From a virus, in the IMG/VR virus record IMGVR_UViG_3300043399_000633, positions 32,887 through 96,886 of that record: a stretch of 64,000 nucleotides of DNA; one strand, given 5' to 3'. Position numbers and translations under genes: made by a program. The notes under the pieces were generated by a model. The model did no database searches and was not told the origin of the DNA. It worked only from the letters and a program-made list of their open reading frames with translations. Below, in pieces: positions 1-8,400 of this stretch (within the stretch, counting starts at the first letter, position 1; each line of letters opens with the position of its first letter).

Positions 1-809
1 TGGTGGCCAGCCTAAAAGCCAATGGTAAAATCCTTCGTGAATTCAAGGATACTGTTTACTGCCCATTCGGAGCAGAATACTCAATCTTACTCAAGAACCT
101 AAATACAGTTCGTGCAGTTGTCAATGTTTACATTGATGGTGAAGATATGTTGCCAGGAGGTCTTGTTCTAAACGCAGGACAAGAAGTTGACCTAGAGCGT
201 TCGATTAAAAACGGTAACTTGATGGAGGGTAATCGTTTTAAGTTCATTGAGCGTACTAGTGCAATCGAACAATTCCGTGGTGTCAAACTAGAAGATGGTT
301 TGATTCGTATAGAATTTCAATTTGAAATGCCTAAGATAACAACATATATCAACGATACTTGGCAAAACAAAGAATGGATGCCAGGTCATTGGCGTGATAA
401 ACCATATTATGTAGGTGGAATATTGCGTAGTGTTGACTATAGTGCAGGGGAAAATACTAGAATCTCTGCAACTTCTGCAATGAATTCTACACTACAACTC
501 ATGAATCTTAGTGCTAAGGCAGAAGTTCATGATGGAATGGCTACTATGGATTGGTGTGCGAATGAAACTGGTATTACTGTACCGGGTAGCAAAAGTGAGC
601 AGAAGTTCCAAACAACTACGATCAGTGCTTTAGATCCACAAAAGTATAGTATAATTCTTAAGCTACTAGGTGAAACACCAAATAATGAACCGATACGCAC
701 ACCAATCACCACTAAATATAAACCTAAGTGCGTAACATGTGGTAAACAAAATAAAGCTAATGCTAAATTTTGTACTGAGTGCGGCACTGCACTAGAAATA
801 TTTGCGTAA
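1..809 (+). CDS. Zinc-ribbon phage protein, 5' end cut by window
   Basis: The frame is open from the window edge; a GTG at base 3 could be a start but the gene more likely begins upstream. About 268 residues are visible. The last 35 carry two CxxC pairs (CVTCGKQ and CTECGTA), a C-terminal zinc ribbon. The body is beta-rich without a motif I recognise. It ends 55 bp before the AhpC gene. Structural or regulatory roles are both possible; function unknown. Confidence 0.7.
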   Translation, partial: VASLKANGKILREFKDTVYCPFGAEYSILLKNLNTVRAVVNVYIDGEDMLPGGLVLNAGQEVDLERSIKNGNLMEGNRFKFIERTSAIEQFRGVKLEDGLIRIEFQFEMPKITTYINDTWQNKEWMPGHWRDKPYYVGGILRSVDYSAGENTRISATSAMNSTLQLMNLSAKAEVHDGMATMDWCANETGITVPGSKSEQKFQTTTISALDPQKYSIILKLLGETPNNEPIRTPITTKYKPKCVTCGKQNKANAKFCTECGTALEIFA

Positions 810-864
810 AGATACACAAAGTAAATAATAGATCATTATATACACACAGAAAAGGAGCTTATAA

Positions 865-1431
865 ATGAAAACAGTTGGTAATAAATTAGAAGCATTTGTC
901 GTAACAGGCGTCAATCCCGGTAGCGATCAATTCTTTGACATTACGGAAAAGAGTTTTGAAGGTAAGTGGAAAGTAATTGTCTTTTACCCAAAAGATTTTA
1001 CTTTCGTATGTCCAACCGAAATTGTTGCATATGACAAGTTGTTCCAAGACTTTGCAGATCGTGATGCAGTACTGTTAACTGGTAGTACAGATAATGAATT
1101 CTGCAAGTTGGCTTGGCAAAGTGCTCATCCTGATTTAAAGAAGATTAGGCATATTCAATTTGCCGATACACAACGTGGTCATTGGAAAGGCGATACATTT
1201 GTAAACTTGAGCTTGTCAGAAAATTTAGGTATTTTCAGTCCCAAACACGGTGCGGTACTTCGTGCAACATTCATTGTTGATCCAGACAATGTGATTCAAC
1301 ATGTTACTGTTAATAACCTAGATGTTGGTCGTAGCCCAGAAGAAACATTGCGTGTTCTAGATGCTCTACAAACTGGGGAACTTTGTCCTTGCAGCCGTCC
1401 CGTTGGCGGAGACACTTTGAGAACCGCATAA
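865..1431 (+). CDS. ahpC: Peroxiredoxin, AhpC/TSA family
   Basis: 188 residues, normal for a typical 2-Cys peroxiredoxin that reduces hydrogen peroxide and organic peroxides in the cytoplasm. The peroxidatic cysteine lies in FYPKDFTFVCPTE near residue 50 and the resolving cysteine in GELCPCSRP near the C-terminus. The start is fixed by AAAGGAG nine bases before the ATG. AhpD, its possible reductant partner, lies 3.8 kb downstream. In a phage it would protect the infected cell from oxidative stress. Confidence 0.92.
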   Translation: MKTVGNKLEAFVVTGVNPGSDQFFDITEKSFEGKWKVIVFYPKDFTFVCPTEIVAYDKLFQDFADRDAVLLTGSTDNEFCKLAWQSAHPDLKKIRHIQFADTQRGHWKGDTFVNLSLSENLGIFSPKHGAVLRATFIVDPDNVIQHVTVNNLDVGRSPEETLRVLDALQTGELCPCSRPVGGDTLRTA

Positions 1432-1439
1432 AATAGTAA

Positions 1440-2078
1440 ATGGCACATTTAATAGCAAATTTGCCACCTATACATTCTTTTGTTCGTCGTGAATTTTTGT
1501 ATGATTTTACTAAAGGTCATAACGAATATGAACCTTGTGTTTGGGTAAGTATCAAAAGTTTACGTGGTCAGGCATTTAGAATAGAGGCATATTTGCCGCA
1601 GTACGGCGCGTTATATGATAAATTGCCGTTGAACGCTTTTGTTAGTAGAAACAACAATCTAAATCCAGAAAATTTTCTGGATTTAGATGTATTACAAATC
1701 TGGGATTGTTTTAGTTATGATTTCACAATCATACAAAAAGCATTTCTTAGGAACTTGAGTTGCAAATTTTACGCAAAGGATAAAAATTTTTACATGGGAA
1801 ATTATTTGTTTACGGTAGATCACTGCGCCCCGGATTTAAATATAATCGATACTAGCTACGCTGAGTGGCCCGAAGATCATAAAAGTTTCAATTTTATCGA
1901 ACTAGACAACGGACAATATGCAGCACAGCCAAACAATCGTTGTATATTTTTAGATGCCTCGAGTAATCCAACAGAATTAAAATTTCCCGATTTTAAGGTA
2001 TGTACAAAAAAGTATGTCGTAGAGACTAATCCTAAATGGGCGCTCGGAGATACTGATACAGTCATGTACACTAAGTAA
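1440..2078 (+). CDS. Conserved hypothetical phage protein
   Basis: 212 residues, starting 9 bp after the peroxiredoxin stop, so probably co-transcribed with it. No signal peptide or membrane segment. Aromatic-rich soluble protein with a well-conserved-looking N-terminus (PPIHSFVRREFLYDF). I recognise no catalytic motif. Confidence 0.7.
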   Translation: MAHLIANLPPIHSFVRREFLYDFTKGHNEYEPCVWVSIKSLRGQAFRIEAYLPQYGALYDKLPLNAFVSRNNNLNPENFLDLDVLQIWDCFSYDFTIIQKAFLRNLSCKFYAKDKNFYMGNYLFTVDHCAPDLNIIDTSYAEWPEDHKSFNFIELDNGQYAAQPNNRCIFLDASSNPTELKFPDFKVCTKKYVVETNPKWALGDTDTVMYTK

Positions 2079-2104
2079 CACATTATAAAATTTAAGGTAA
2101 TAAA

Positions 2105-2719
2105 ATGCTTGAAACAATTGGCGAGCTTTTTCAAGAAGCATATAAACGAAATTGGATTACTGCTAGAGATGGCAATGCTAGTATCCGCTGGCATGACCGT
2201 GATCATTTCTATGTAACACCAAGCGGCGTTCGCAAACAGATGTTACAACCGGAAATGTTCAAAAAAATGAGTTTAGATGGGCTTACCAGTATGTCATATA
2301 CTGAAATTAGCTCTAATCTAAGGCCTAGTGGTGAATTACCCATGCACATGGCACTTCAGAGCAAGATTGATACTGAGGTTAGAGTTGTATTGCACTTTCA
2401 TCCTACGTATACTGTGGCTGCTATGTATGCTGGAATTCAGCTTCCTGATCTATTAAAAGAGTTTCCAGAACTAAGCCGGTATACAACAGTGGCACCTAAT
2501 GTTCCATTGATCCCGCCGATTACTAAAGAGTTGGCCGATGCTTGTGTTAAAAATATTGGCTATCATCCAGTAACTGGTAAAGTCAAATACAACATTGTTG
2601 GTATGGATAGGCATGGAGTAGTAGCGGTTGACACTAGTCCGTGGAGAGCATTTGAACATATTGAACGATTAGAACATATTTGCAAAATAGTTTTAACTAG
2701 TGGAAAAGTAAATGTCTAA
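2105..2719 (+). CDS. Class II aldolase/adducin-family protein
   Basis: 204 residues, the length of single-domain class II (zinc) aldolases such as fuculose-phosphate aldolase. The N-terminal GNASIR segment matches the family's phosphate-binding region and LHFHPTY supplies a histidine pair for metal. It opens an overlapping run of sugar-nucleotide genes, so it may supply or isomerise the sugar phosphate entering the ADP-heptose steps that follow. Exact substrate is not readable. Confidence 0.8.
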   Translation: MLETIGELFQEAYKRNWITARDGNASIRWHDRDHFYVTPSGVRKQMLQPEMFKKMSLDGLTSMSYTEISSNLRPSGELPMHMALQSKIDTEVRVVLHFHPTYTVAAMYAGIQLPDLLKEFPELSRYTTVAPNVPLIPPITKELADACVKNIGYHPVTGKVKYNIVGMDRHGVVAVDTSPWRAFEHIERLEHICKIVLTSGKVNV

Positions 2720-3104
2720 AATTTTTGTCAACGGTACGTTCGATGTATTACATGTAGGTCACATTTATTTGTTAAACTTTGCAAAGAGTTTAGGAAAACA
2801 CTTGACAGTAGCAATTGACTCTGATGAACGTGTTACTAGATTGAAGGGGGCAAACAGGCCTATCAATAACGTGTATGAACGTAGCGTCATGCTACAAAAT
2901 TTAAAGGCTGTAGATGACGTTAAAGTTTTTGACACAGATGAAGATTTAATTGATATCATAAAAACCTGTGATATAATGGTCAAAGGTGGAGATTATAGTA
3001 ACCTACCTATTATAGGTAATGAACATATTGAAGTGATTTTGTTCGAAAGAATACATGGATATTCCAGCACACAAAAGATTCAAGATATTATTAATCGGGG
3101 ATAA
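2712..3104 (+). CDS. HldE-type cytidylyltransferase-like (heptose-1-phosphate adenylyltransferase)
   Basis: 130 residues with the nucleotidyltransferase signature GTFDVLHVGH at residue 8 and a C-terminal GYSSTQKI like the adenylyltransferase half of HldE/RfaE. In the family this domain joins heptose-1-phosphate to AMP, giving ADP-heptose. It overlaps the aldolase gene by 8 bp and the kinase gene by 50 bp. HldE is usually one fused protein; here the two halves are separate genes in reversed order. Confidence 0.82.
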   Translation: MSKIFVNGTFDVLHVGHIYLLNFAKSLGKHLTVAIDSDERVTRLKGANRPINNVYERSVMLQNLKAVDDVKVFDTDEDLIDIIKTCDIMVKGGDYSNLPIIGNEHIEVILFERIHGYSSTQKIQDIINRG

Positions 3105-3822
3105 TTGTAAGGATACATATGTTTACGGAAACGTAAACCGTTTAAGTCCAGAAGCTCCTGTTCCGATATTTCAACCTAATTCAGAAATTGTGTTAGAGGG
3201 TATGGCTGGAAATGTCCGTAAGAACCTCGAAGCACTGCATTGTGAAGTAAGGTTTTATCACAGTGAAATTAGTGAAAAGAAAAGGTTAATCGACCAGCGC
3301 AGCAAACAGCATCTAATTAGAATAGACAATGATGCTAAATGTACTCCGATATTGGGTGCATTCATTGAAACTGCAGAGTTGAATACATATCAAGCAGTGG
3401 TTGTCAGTGATTATAATAAAGGTACGGTACCTACATCTCTTATTGAATGGCTGCGAAAAGAGTACAACGGTCCTATCTTTATAGATACTAAAAAAACAGA
3501 CTTACAACGATTTAACGGATGTTATATCAAAATTAATCAACTAGAAAGAAGTTTAGCAAAAACGTTACCTGATGATGAATGGTTGATAGTTACTAAAGGT
3601 GAAAAGGGCGCAGAATATTTAGGATATACCATTGCACCTGACGTAAGTGACGATGTTATTGATGTTTGTGGAGCCGGAGATACATTTCTAGCAGCATTAG
3701 TTTACAGGTATTTAGACACTAAAGACATTCGTAAATCTATTATTTTTGCTAATAAAGCAGCAGGCATTACAGTACAACACGTAGGAGTATATGCTCCTAA
3801 ACTAGAGGAATTAATACCATGA
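3055..3822 (+). CDS. PfkB/RfaE-type sugar kinase (HldE kinase half)
   Basis: 255 residues, ribokinase-like. The N-terminus has GDNCKDTYVYGNVNRLSPEAP, very like the RfaE/HldE kinase domain, and the C-terminus has the PfkB signature CGAGDTF containing the catalytic aspartate. Expected reaction: ATP-dependent phosphorylation of heptose-7-phosphate at C1. The start lies 50 bp inside the preceding gene in another frame; a later start is possible but would remove conserved sequence. Confidence 0.82.
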   Translation: MDIPAHKRFKILLIGDNCKDTYVYGNVNRLSPEAPVPIFQPNSEIVLEGMAGNVRKNLEALHCEVRFYHSEISEKKRLIDQRSKQHLIRIDNDAKCTPILGAFIETAELNTYQAVVVSDYNKGTVPTSLIEWLRKEYNGPIFIDTKKTDLQRFNGCYIKINQLERSLAKTLPDDEWLIVTKGEKGAEYLGYTIAPDVSDDVIDVCGAGDTFLAALVYRYLDTKDIRKSIIFANKAAGITVQHVGVYAPKLEELIP

Positions 3823-4178
3823 GTAGATTAGAAGGTTATGTAGAAAAAGGCTGGGGTCATGAATTTATATTTGCAACTAATGACAAATATTGCGGAAAGA
3901 TTCTCAAGTTCAACAAAGACGCAAAGTTCAGTATGCATTTTCATGCAGAAAAAGACGAGACATGGTTTGTACTACATGGTAAATTTATTGTCAAATACAT
4001 AGACACTAATACAGCTACTGAACACCAACAAGAATTAAATCCAAATGATGTATGGAGAAATTTACCATTGTTCCCACACCAAGTTATTTGTTTAGAAGAA
4101 GGTGTTATAATTGAAGTATCTACACCGGATAGTGTAGAAGATAATTATAGGATAGCAAAAGGGGACAGTCAAAAATGA
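3819..4178 (+). CDS. Cupin-domain protein
   Basis: 119 residues, a single cupin barrel. MHFHAEKDETWFVLHGKF is cupin motif 1 (two His and a Glu as metal ligands) and FPHQV supplies the motif 2 histidine. Similar to the cupin half of mannose-6-phosphate isomerase/GMP enzymes, so a sugar-phosphate isomerase-like role is likely given the neighbours. Starts 4 bp inside the kinase gene (ATGA overlap). Confidence 0.8.
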   Translation: MSRLEGYVEKGWGHEFIFATNDKYCGKILKFNKDAKFSMHFHAEKDETWFVLHGKFIVKYIDTNTATEHQQELNPNDVWRNLPLFPHQVICLEEGVIIEVSTPDSVEDNYRIAKGDSQK

Positions 4179-4471
4179 GTGTTTATATGGTTGATATAGA
4201 TAACACTATTTGTATTAGTAAAGGTAGTGATTATGCTAACAGTGAACCAATAACCAATCGGATTAAACAAGTCAATGAATTATATGATGCAGGGCATAAA
4301 ATAATATATTGGACAGCCAGAGGTGGTAACAGTGGTATAGATTGGACTGATACAACTCATAATCAATTAGCAGCTTGGGGCTGCAAATATAATGAAATAC
4401 GCATGGGCAAACCTGTGTATGATATTTGGATTGATGATAAAGCTATTAATTCTGACGATTTTTTTAAATGA
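4175..4471 (+). CDS. Small HAD-superfamily phosphatase-like protein
   Basis: 98 residues. HAD motif I is MVDIDNTI, motif II WTARGG, and motif III/IV the terminal KPVYDIWIDDKA. No cap domain. In this operon it could remove the C7 phosphate from heptose-1,7-bisphosphate (the GmhB step), although it is shorter than GmhB; this is context-based inference. Overlaps both neighbours by 4 bp. Confidence 0.78.
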   Translation: MSVYMVDIDNTICISKGSDYANSEPITNRIKQVNELYDAGHKIIYWTARGGNSGIDWTDTTHNQLAAWGCKYNEIRMGKPVYDIWIDDKAINSDDFFK

Positions 4472-5259
4472 AAATTTTACTTACAGGTCACAGGGGTTTT
4501 ATTGGGTCAAACATGCTAAAGACTTTAGCAGGCCACGATGTAACTACATTTGAATGGGGAGACACATTGCCTAATGTTAGTGGGCACGATTGGGTAATTC
4601 ATATGGGAGCAAATAGTTCTACAGTTGAACGCAACATCGAAAAAATTATGATGCAAAATGTTGACTTCAGTGTATGGTTACTTAAACAATGCATAGAAAA
4701 TGGTATCGATTTTCAATATTCTAGCAGTGCTAGCGTATATGGACTACGTAAAAATAACTTCAAGGAAGACGCACCAGTAGATCCTAGAAATCCATATGCA
4801 TGGACTAAGTATCTATTTGAGCGGCACGTTAACAATATAACACCCAAAGCATTAAAAGGAATACGTGTACAGGGTTTTAGATATTTCAACGTATATGGAC
4901 CTAATGAAGATCATAAGCAAGATCAAGCAAGTCCATATCATAAGTTTACCAAGCAATTTCGTGAAACAGGTAAAATAAAACTATTTGAAAACAGCGACAA
5001 GTATTACAGAGATTTTGTACCCGTCGAGCAAGTATGTCAGACACATATTGATTTTTTTGATGTAAGAGAATCCGGTGTATGGAATGTCGGTACAGGAACC
5101 CCTAAAAGCTTTTTAGATGTTGCATTAAGCATAGCACCTGCAGACTGCATTGAGTACATTCCCATGCCTGATATATTACGCGATAACTATCAAGAATACA
5201 CATGTGCAGACATGACAAAAACACTAGAGAGTCTTAGAAACAAAGGAGAAAAATTATGA
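4468..5259 (+). CDS. HldD-like NAD(P)-dependent sugar epimerase
   Basis: 263-residue extended short-chain dehydrogenase. GHRGFIGSN is the Rossmann loop, SSASVYG carries the catalytic Ser, YAWTKY the Tyr-Lys pair. GFRYFNVYGPNE followed by HK, then RDFVPVEQV, closely follows ADP-L-glycero-D-manno-heptose-6-epimerase (HldD). With the kinase, nucleotidyltransferase and phosphatase upstream it completes an ADP-heptose route. About 50 residues shorter than cellular HldD. Confidence 0.85.
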   Translation: MKILLTGHRGFIGSNMLKTLAGHDVTTFEWGDTLPNVSGHDWVIHMGANSSTVERNIEKIMMQNVDFSVWLLKQCIENGIDFQYSSSASVYGLRKNNFKEDAPVDPRNPYAWTKYLFERHVNNITPKALKGIRVQGFRYFNVYGPNEDHKQDQASPYHKFTKQFRETGKIKLFENSDKYYRDFVPVEQVCQTHIDFFDVRESGVWNVGTGTPKSFLDVALSIAPADCIEYIPMPDILRDNYQEYTCADMTKTLESLRNKGEKL

Positions 5260-5813
5260 CAACGGTAACAAGTATGCCACCTGTAACAATAGGTGGCAAT
5301 TGGCTAGAGCAGGTTAAGGCAAGTATTCCTGATCATGCTAAAGATATTAAGCTTAACTTAGATGCAGTTATTAATCGCAGTGGCCTAGATCCGGTAGATA
5401 CACATGCTATTGCATATGCGTCTGCAATTGCTGCGGGCAATGGTGGTTTGGCATTTGAAATCGAACACAATGGTCCACTATTTACTGCTGAAAAAGAACG
5501 CGAAGCAGCTAAAACAGCAGCAGCACTTATGGGTATGAATAATATATACTATCCATTTGTAGAAATGACACAAGATCCAGACTTAAAAGGACTACCACCC
5601 GGACTGCGTATGAATGCATATGCTACACACGGTGGAGTTTCAAAAAAGAAATTTGAAATGTATGCACTAGCTGCAAGTATTGTCGGTAAATGTCATTTCT
5701 GTGTTAAGAACCACTACGATGTTCTTAAGAAGGAAGGCATGACTGTGCAAGAATTACAGATGGTTGGTAAAATTGCTAGCGTTATTAATGCAGTCGGTAA
5801 AATTGCCATATAA
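5256..5813 (+). CDS. ahpD: Alkylhydroperoxidase AhpD-like protein
   Basis: 185 residues, close to AhpD length. The all-helical carboxymuconolactone-decarboxylase/AhpD core carries CHFCVKNHYDVLKKEG near residue 150, with the CxxC redox pair and nearby His expected of AhpD. AhpD reduces AhpC through a lipoyl carrier. Overlaps the epimerase gene by 4 bp and is followed at once by the next gene. The AhpC gene is upstream in the same orientation. Confidence 0.85.
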   Translation: MTTVTSMPPVTIGGNWLEQVKASIPDHAKDIKLNLDAVINRSGLDPVDTHAIAYASAIAAGNGGLAFEIEHNGPLFTAEKEREAAKTAAALMGMNNIYYPFVEMTQDPDLKGLPPGLRMNAYATHGGVSKKKFEMYALAASIVGKCHFCVKNHYDVLKKEGMTVQELQMVGKIASVINAVGKIAI

Positions 5814-6428
5814 ATGAATACTCAATACGCCGTGCAATTGCCCATTGTAATACAATGGATGAATGCATTACGAAAAATTCCTGCTGCTGATAGAGAAAGA
5901 GCACTAGAAGGATTTTGGGACACACAACTAACTAGTAAGTGTTGGATAATCAATACTATTCTAGAGCATAACTTAAACGCTAAGTGTGTTTATGTGTTTG
6001 GTGGCTGGACCGGCGTATTGAGTAGTTTACTTTTATCTAACGAAAATTTAAAAGTAGATAAAGCATATAGCATTGATATTGATCCGTGGTGCAGACCTAT
6101 AGCTAAAAATATGTGTGATAATAATATAAGATTTGCTGCTGTAACTGCTGACATGGGAACATATAAATACTCCACTAATCCTACATTAGTTATAAATACG
6201 AGTACTGAACATGTTAGTCAAGAAGTTTATGACCAGTGGTATGACAATATACCCGATTCTACTACAGTATTGATACAAGGTAACAATTTCTTTTCATGCC
6301 CCGAGCATGTTCGTTGTACAAACTCACTTGATGAATTTTTGAAAATAAATAAAGCATTCGATGTAGTGTATGCAGGCTCATTGGTTAATCCGCAGTACAC
6401 TAGATATATGTCAATATTTAAAAAGTAA
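5814..6428 (+). CDS. Class I SAM methyltransferase-like protein
   Basis: 204 residues. A Rossmann-like stretch (VYVFGGWTGVLSSLL then YSIDIDPWC) matches motif I and the acidic motif II of class I methyltransferases. The glycine-rich loop is atypical, so it could be an inactive or nucleotide-binding relative. Substrate unknown. It abuts the AhpD stop and is 2 bp from the next gene. Confidence 0.65.
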   Translation: MNTQYAVQLPIVIQWMNALRKIPAADRERALEGFWDTQLTSKCWIINTILEHNLNAKCVYVFGGWTGVLSSLLLSNENLKVDKAYSIDIDPWCRPIAKNMCDNNIRFAAVTADMGTYKYSTNPTLVINTSTEHVSQEVYDQWYDNIPDSTTVLIQGNNFFSCPEHVRCTNSLDEFLKINKAFDVVYAGSLVNPQYTRYMSIFKK

Positions 6429-6430
6429 CT

Positions 6431-7279
6431 ATGACGGTGTGGAGTTTTTGTCCCGATCAAATTAAAGATACACTATCCAAAGTAATTCAAAAAAATAAAG
6501 GTGACTATGACGATTTAATCGCATATCGCAATAATTGGATTGATTGGATACATAACTTTAGTGGGTGTGAGAATAAAAAACAGTGGGCTGTATGCAATGG
6601 TATTCATGATGCGCTTATCAATCAAGTAAGCTATAAACATAAATCTGTTAACAAGTTTTATGCATTCATCACTGACTATAGATTTTATCACGCGATATTA
6701 CGACCCTATAATCATCAATTAATACTTCCACAACACATTAACAAAATTGAACCTAATAGTTATGTGTTGGTGAGTCAACCCAATCATGAGGGTAAAATTA
6801 CAGACTGGTTTCCACTACTAGTAGAACATTGCAAAAAGGTAAATACGTCTATATTTTTAGATTGCGCTTTTTATGGAACCACCTTTGACACACTCGACAC
6901 TAGTGATTATATTTTTGATTCAGTAGCATTTAGTCTCAGTAAGAATTTTTTACTAGGTGGATTGAGGGCAGGAATTGTGTTTAGTGATAGTCTAGCTGAA
7001 ACGCTTACGATACCTATTAGTACTCATTTTACTTATAACTATTTTAATAGTCAGGCTGTGCTTTCAGCAAATGCTATTTTACCTAAATATAAATCATCCT
7101 ATATTACTGAATTTGCTAAACCTAGACAATTACAATATTGCGCACAGAACAACTTAAAACCAGCAGACATCTGGATGTGGGCTTTTGATTGTAATGGTCG
7201 TAAAATATGTATTACTGAACATATCAAACAAGAAATTCAACTAGATTTAAACAATAGGTACCCGATCCTTATCGACTGA
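6431..7279 (+). CDS. PLP-dependent aminotransferase-like protein (fold type I)
   Basis: 282 residues. SIFLDCAFYG looks like the Asp that holds the PLP pyridine nitrogen, and SLSKNFLLGGLRAG looks like the Schiff-base lysine segment of class I/II aminotransferases. Shorter than typical (about 370-400), so the C-terminal domain is reduced. Its 3' end overlaps the convergent gene on the other strand by 33 bp. Confidence 0.6.
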   Translation: MTVWSFCPDQIKDTLSKVIQKNKGDYDDLIAYRNNWIDWIHNFSGCENKKQWAVCNGIHDALINQVSYKHKSVNKFYAFITDYRFYHAILRPYNHQLILPQHINKIEPNSYVLVSQPNHEGKITDWFPLLVEHCKKVNTSIFLDCAFYGTTFDTLDTSDYIFDSVAFSLSKNFLLGGLRAGIVFSDSLAETLTIPISTHFTYNYFNSQAVLSANAILPKYKSSYITEFAKPRQLQYCAQNNLKPADIWMWAFDCNGRKICITEHIKQEIQLDLNNRYPILID

Positions 7280-7747
7280 TCCCATTAAATGTAGTCGATG
7301 TTCGTCAGAGCAATTCATAAAAGTGTGTTGTTTAGTAGTGTCAACATAATACACAAGACCTTTAGGTAAATGTTGTATGGTTCCGGCACGAAACACAAAA
7401 TAACATTCAGGATTGGTGATTATTGGTATGTGTATTCTAGGAGTAGAATCTCTATGCATACTATAACAAGACCACGGTGATACCATCATTAAACGAGTTC
7501 TTTTTAATTGAAATTTATCAATAAGGTTTTCAACGATAGTTCCGGTAAAAAATTCATTTAATATATTGAATTCTAAGTCAGATCCATAACCTTTGCCCAG
7601 CCCACTAGTGTTTTTATCGTCACCCAACTTGTATTGAATACTTACTTGTTTACCTTTACCGTAATCTACCCATATTAATTCATCTTTAACTGACTCATAA
7701 TATTTTAGTAACGTATCAACTTCTATTCTATCAATTATTTTGATCAT
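7247..7747 (-). CDS. Aspartyl/asparaginyl-hydroxylase-like 2OG-Fe(II) protein
   Basis: 166 residues. SMHRDSTPRIHIPI gives the HxD-like metal pair plus the 2-oxoglutarate arginine context, and KQHTFMNCSDEHRLHLMG gives the distal His and Arg. This is the pattern of the Asp/Asn beta-hydroxylase cupin fold. Substrate unknown. Reads leftward and overlaps the upstream minus-strand gene by 17 bp. Confidence 0.72.
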   Translation of the reverse strand: MIKIIDRIEVDTLLKYYESVKDELIWVDYGKGKQVSIQYKLGDDKNTSGLGKGYGSDLEFNILNEFFTGTIVENLIDKFQLKRTRLMMVSPWSCYSMHRDSTPRIHIPIITNPECYFVFRAGTIQHLPKGLVYYVDTTKQHTFMNCSDEHRLHLMGSVDKDRVPIV

Positions 7748-8369
7748 TTTTGTCTATCCTAAATCGTAAAGAAATACCTGTCTTTTCACCAGTGAAATTG
7801 GAGGTTGCATGTAATTTTCTACAATCAAATACTATGATGCTTCCGATTTCAAATGGGTATGCGTTTCCATTCAATCCAAACAATGTATGTTCTGGATATT
7901 GCGGCAAGTAACTACGTAGCTCTGGGTCTATCTGTTTGCCGGTTAATTTTTTTACTGGATACTCATAAGGGCATCCTTTTACTCCTATGTTTATTTCGAA
8001 ACTTTGAACACGATATTGCATACACCACGTTGTGCTATCAAGATGCCACTCTTGATCAAACACAATTAAATATGGCAAAGATTGTGTATACTCTAAAGGT
8101 ATAACAACATTTATTTCATTTTTTAAATGTGGTTTGTAGTCTGTATGAGGTAAGTAAGGAATCGAATGTTTGTAAAAATTTCCAGTGCAATAGGTAATGT
8201 TATAATCAAATAGACTCTGAACATAAGGAACTAACATTTTTAAACATTCGTTAGGTCCTGCTTTGTTCATTGTAACAGTGTCATATTTTTCTTTATTTTT
8301 ATACTCGATAAGGCATTGTTGTATGACATCATTTGGTATAAAATTATGTTTTTGAAAGCTGGGTATCAT
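7731..8369 (-). CDS. 2OG-Fe(II) oxygenase (prolyl-hydroxylase-like)
   Basis: 212 residues. HTDYKPHLKNEINVVIPL carries the HxD metal pair, and RKLHATSNFTGEKTGISLRFR the distal His and the 2OG-binding Arg, as in P4Hc-type dioxygenases. Starts with an ATG whose upstream region on the minus strand has a T4-late-type TATAAATA (8383-8376). Divergent from the radical-SAM gene at 8401. Confidence 0.75.
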   Translation of the reverse strand: MIPSFQKHNFIPNDVIQQCLIEYKNKEKYDTVTMNKAGPNECLKMLVPYVQSLFDYNITYCTGNFYKHSIPYLPHTDYKPHLKNEINVVIPLEYTQSLPYLIVFDQEWHLDSTTWCMQYRVQSFEINIGVKGCPYEYPVKKLTGKQIDPELRSYLPQYPEHTLFGLNGNAYPFEIGSIIVFDCRKLHATSNFTGEKTGISLRFRIDKNDQNN

Positions 8370-8375
8370 AAATAT

Positions 8376-8383
8376 TATTTATA
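8376..8383 (-). promoter_or_regulatory. Late-type promoter TATAAATA (minus strand)
   Basis: Reads TATAAATA on the minus strand, 6 bp before the start of the oxygenase gene. It matches the T4 late -10 box, which has no -35 box. Position implies a leaderless or nearly leaderless mRNA. Confidence 0.5.
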
Positions 8384-8400
8384 CACTAAACTTTACTCTA

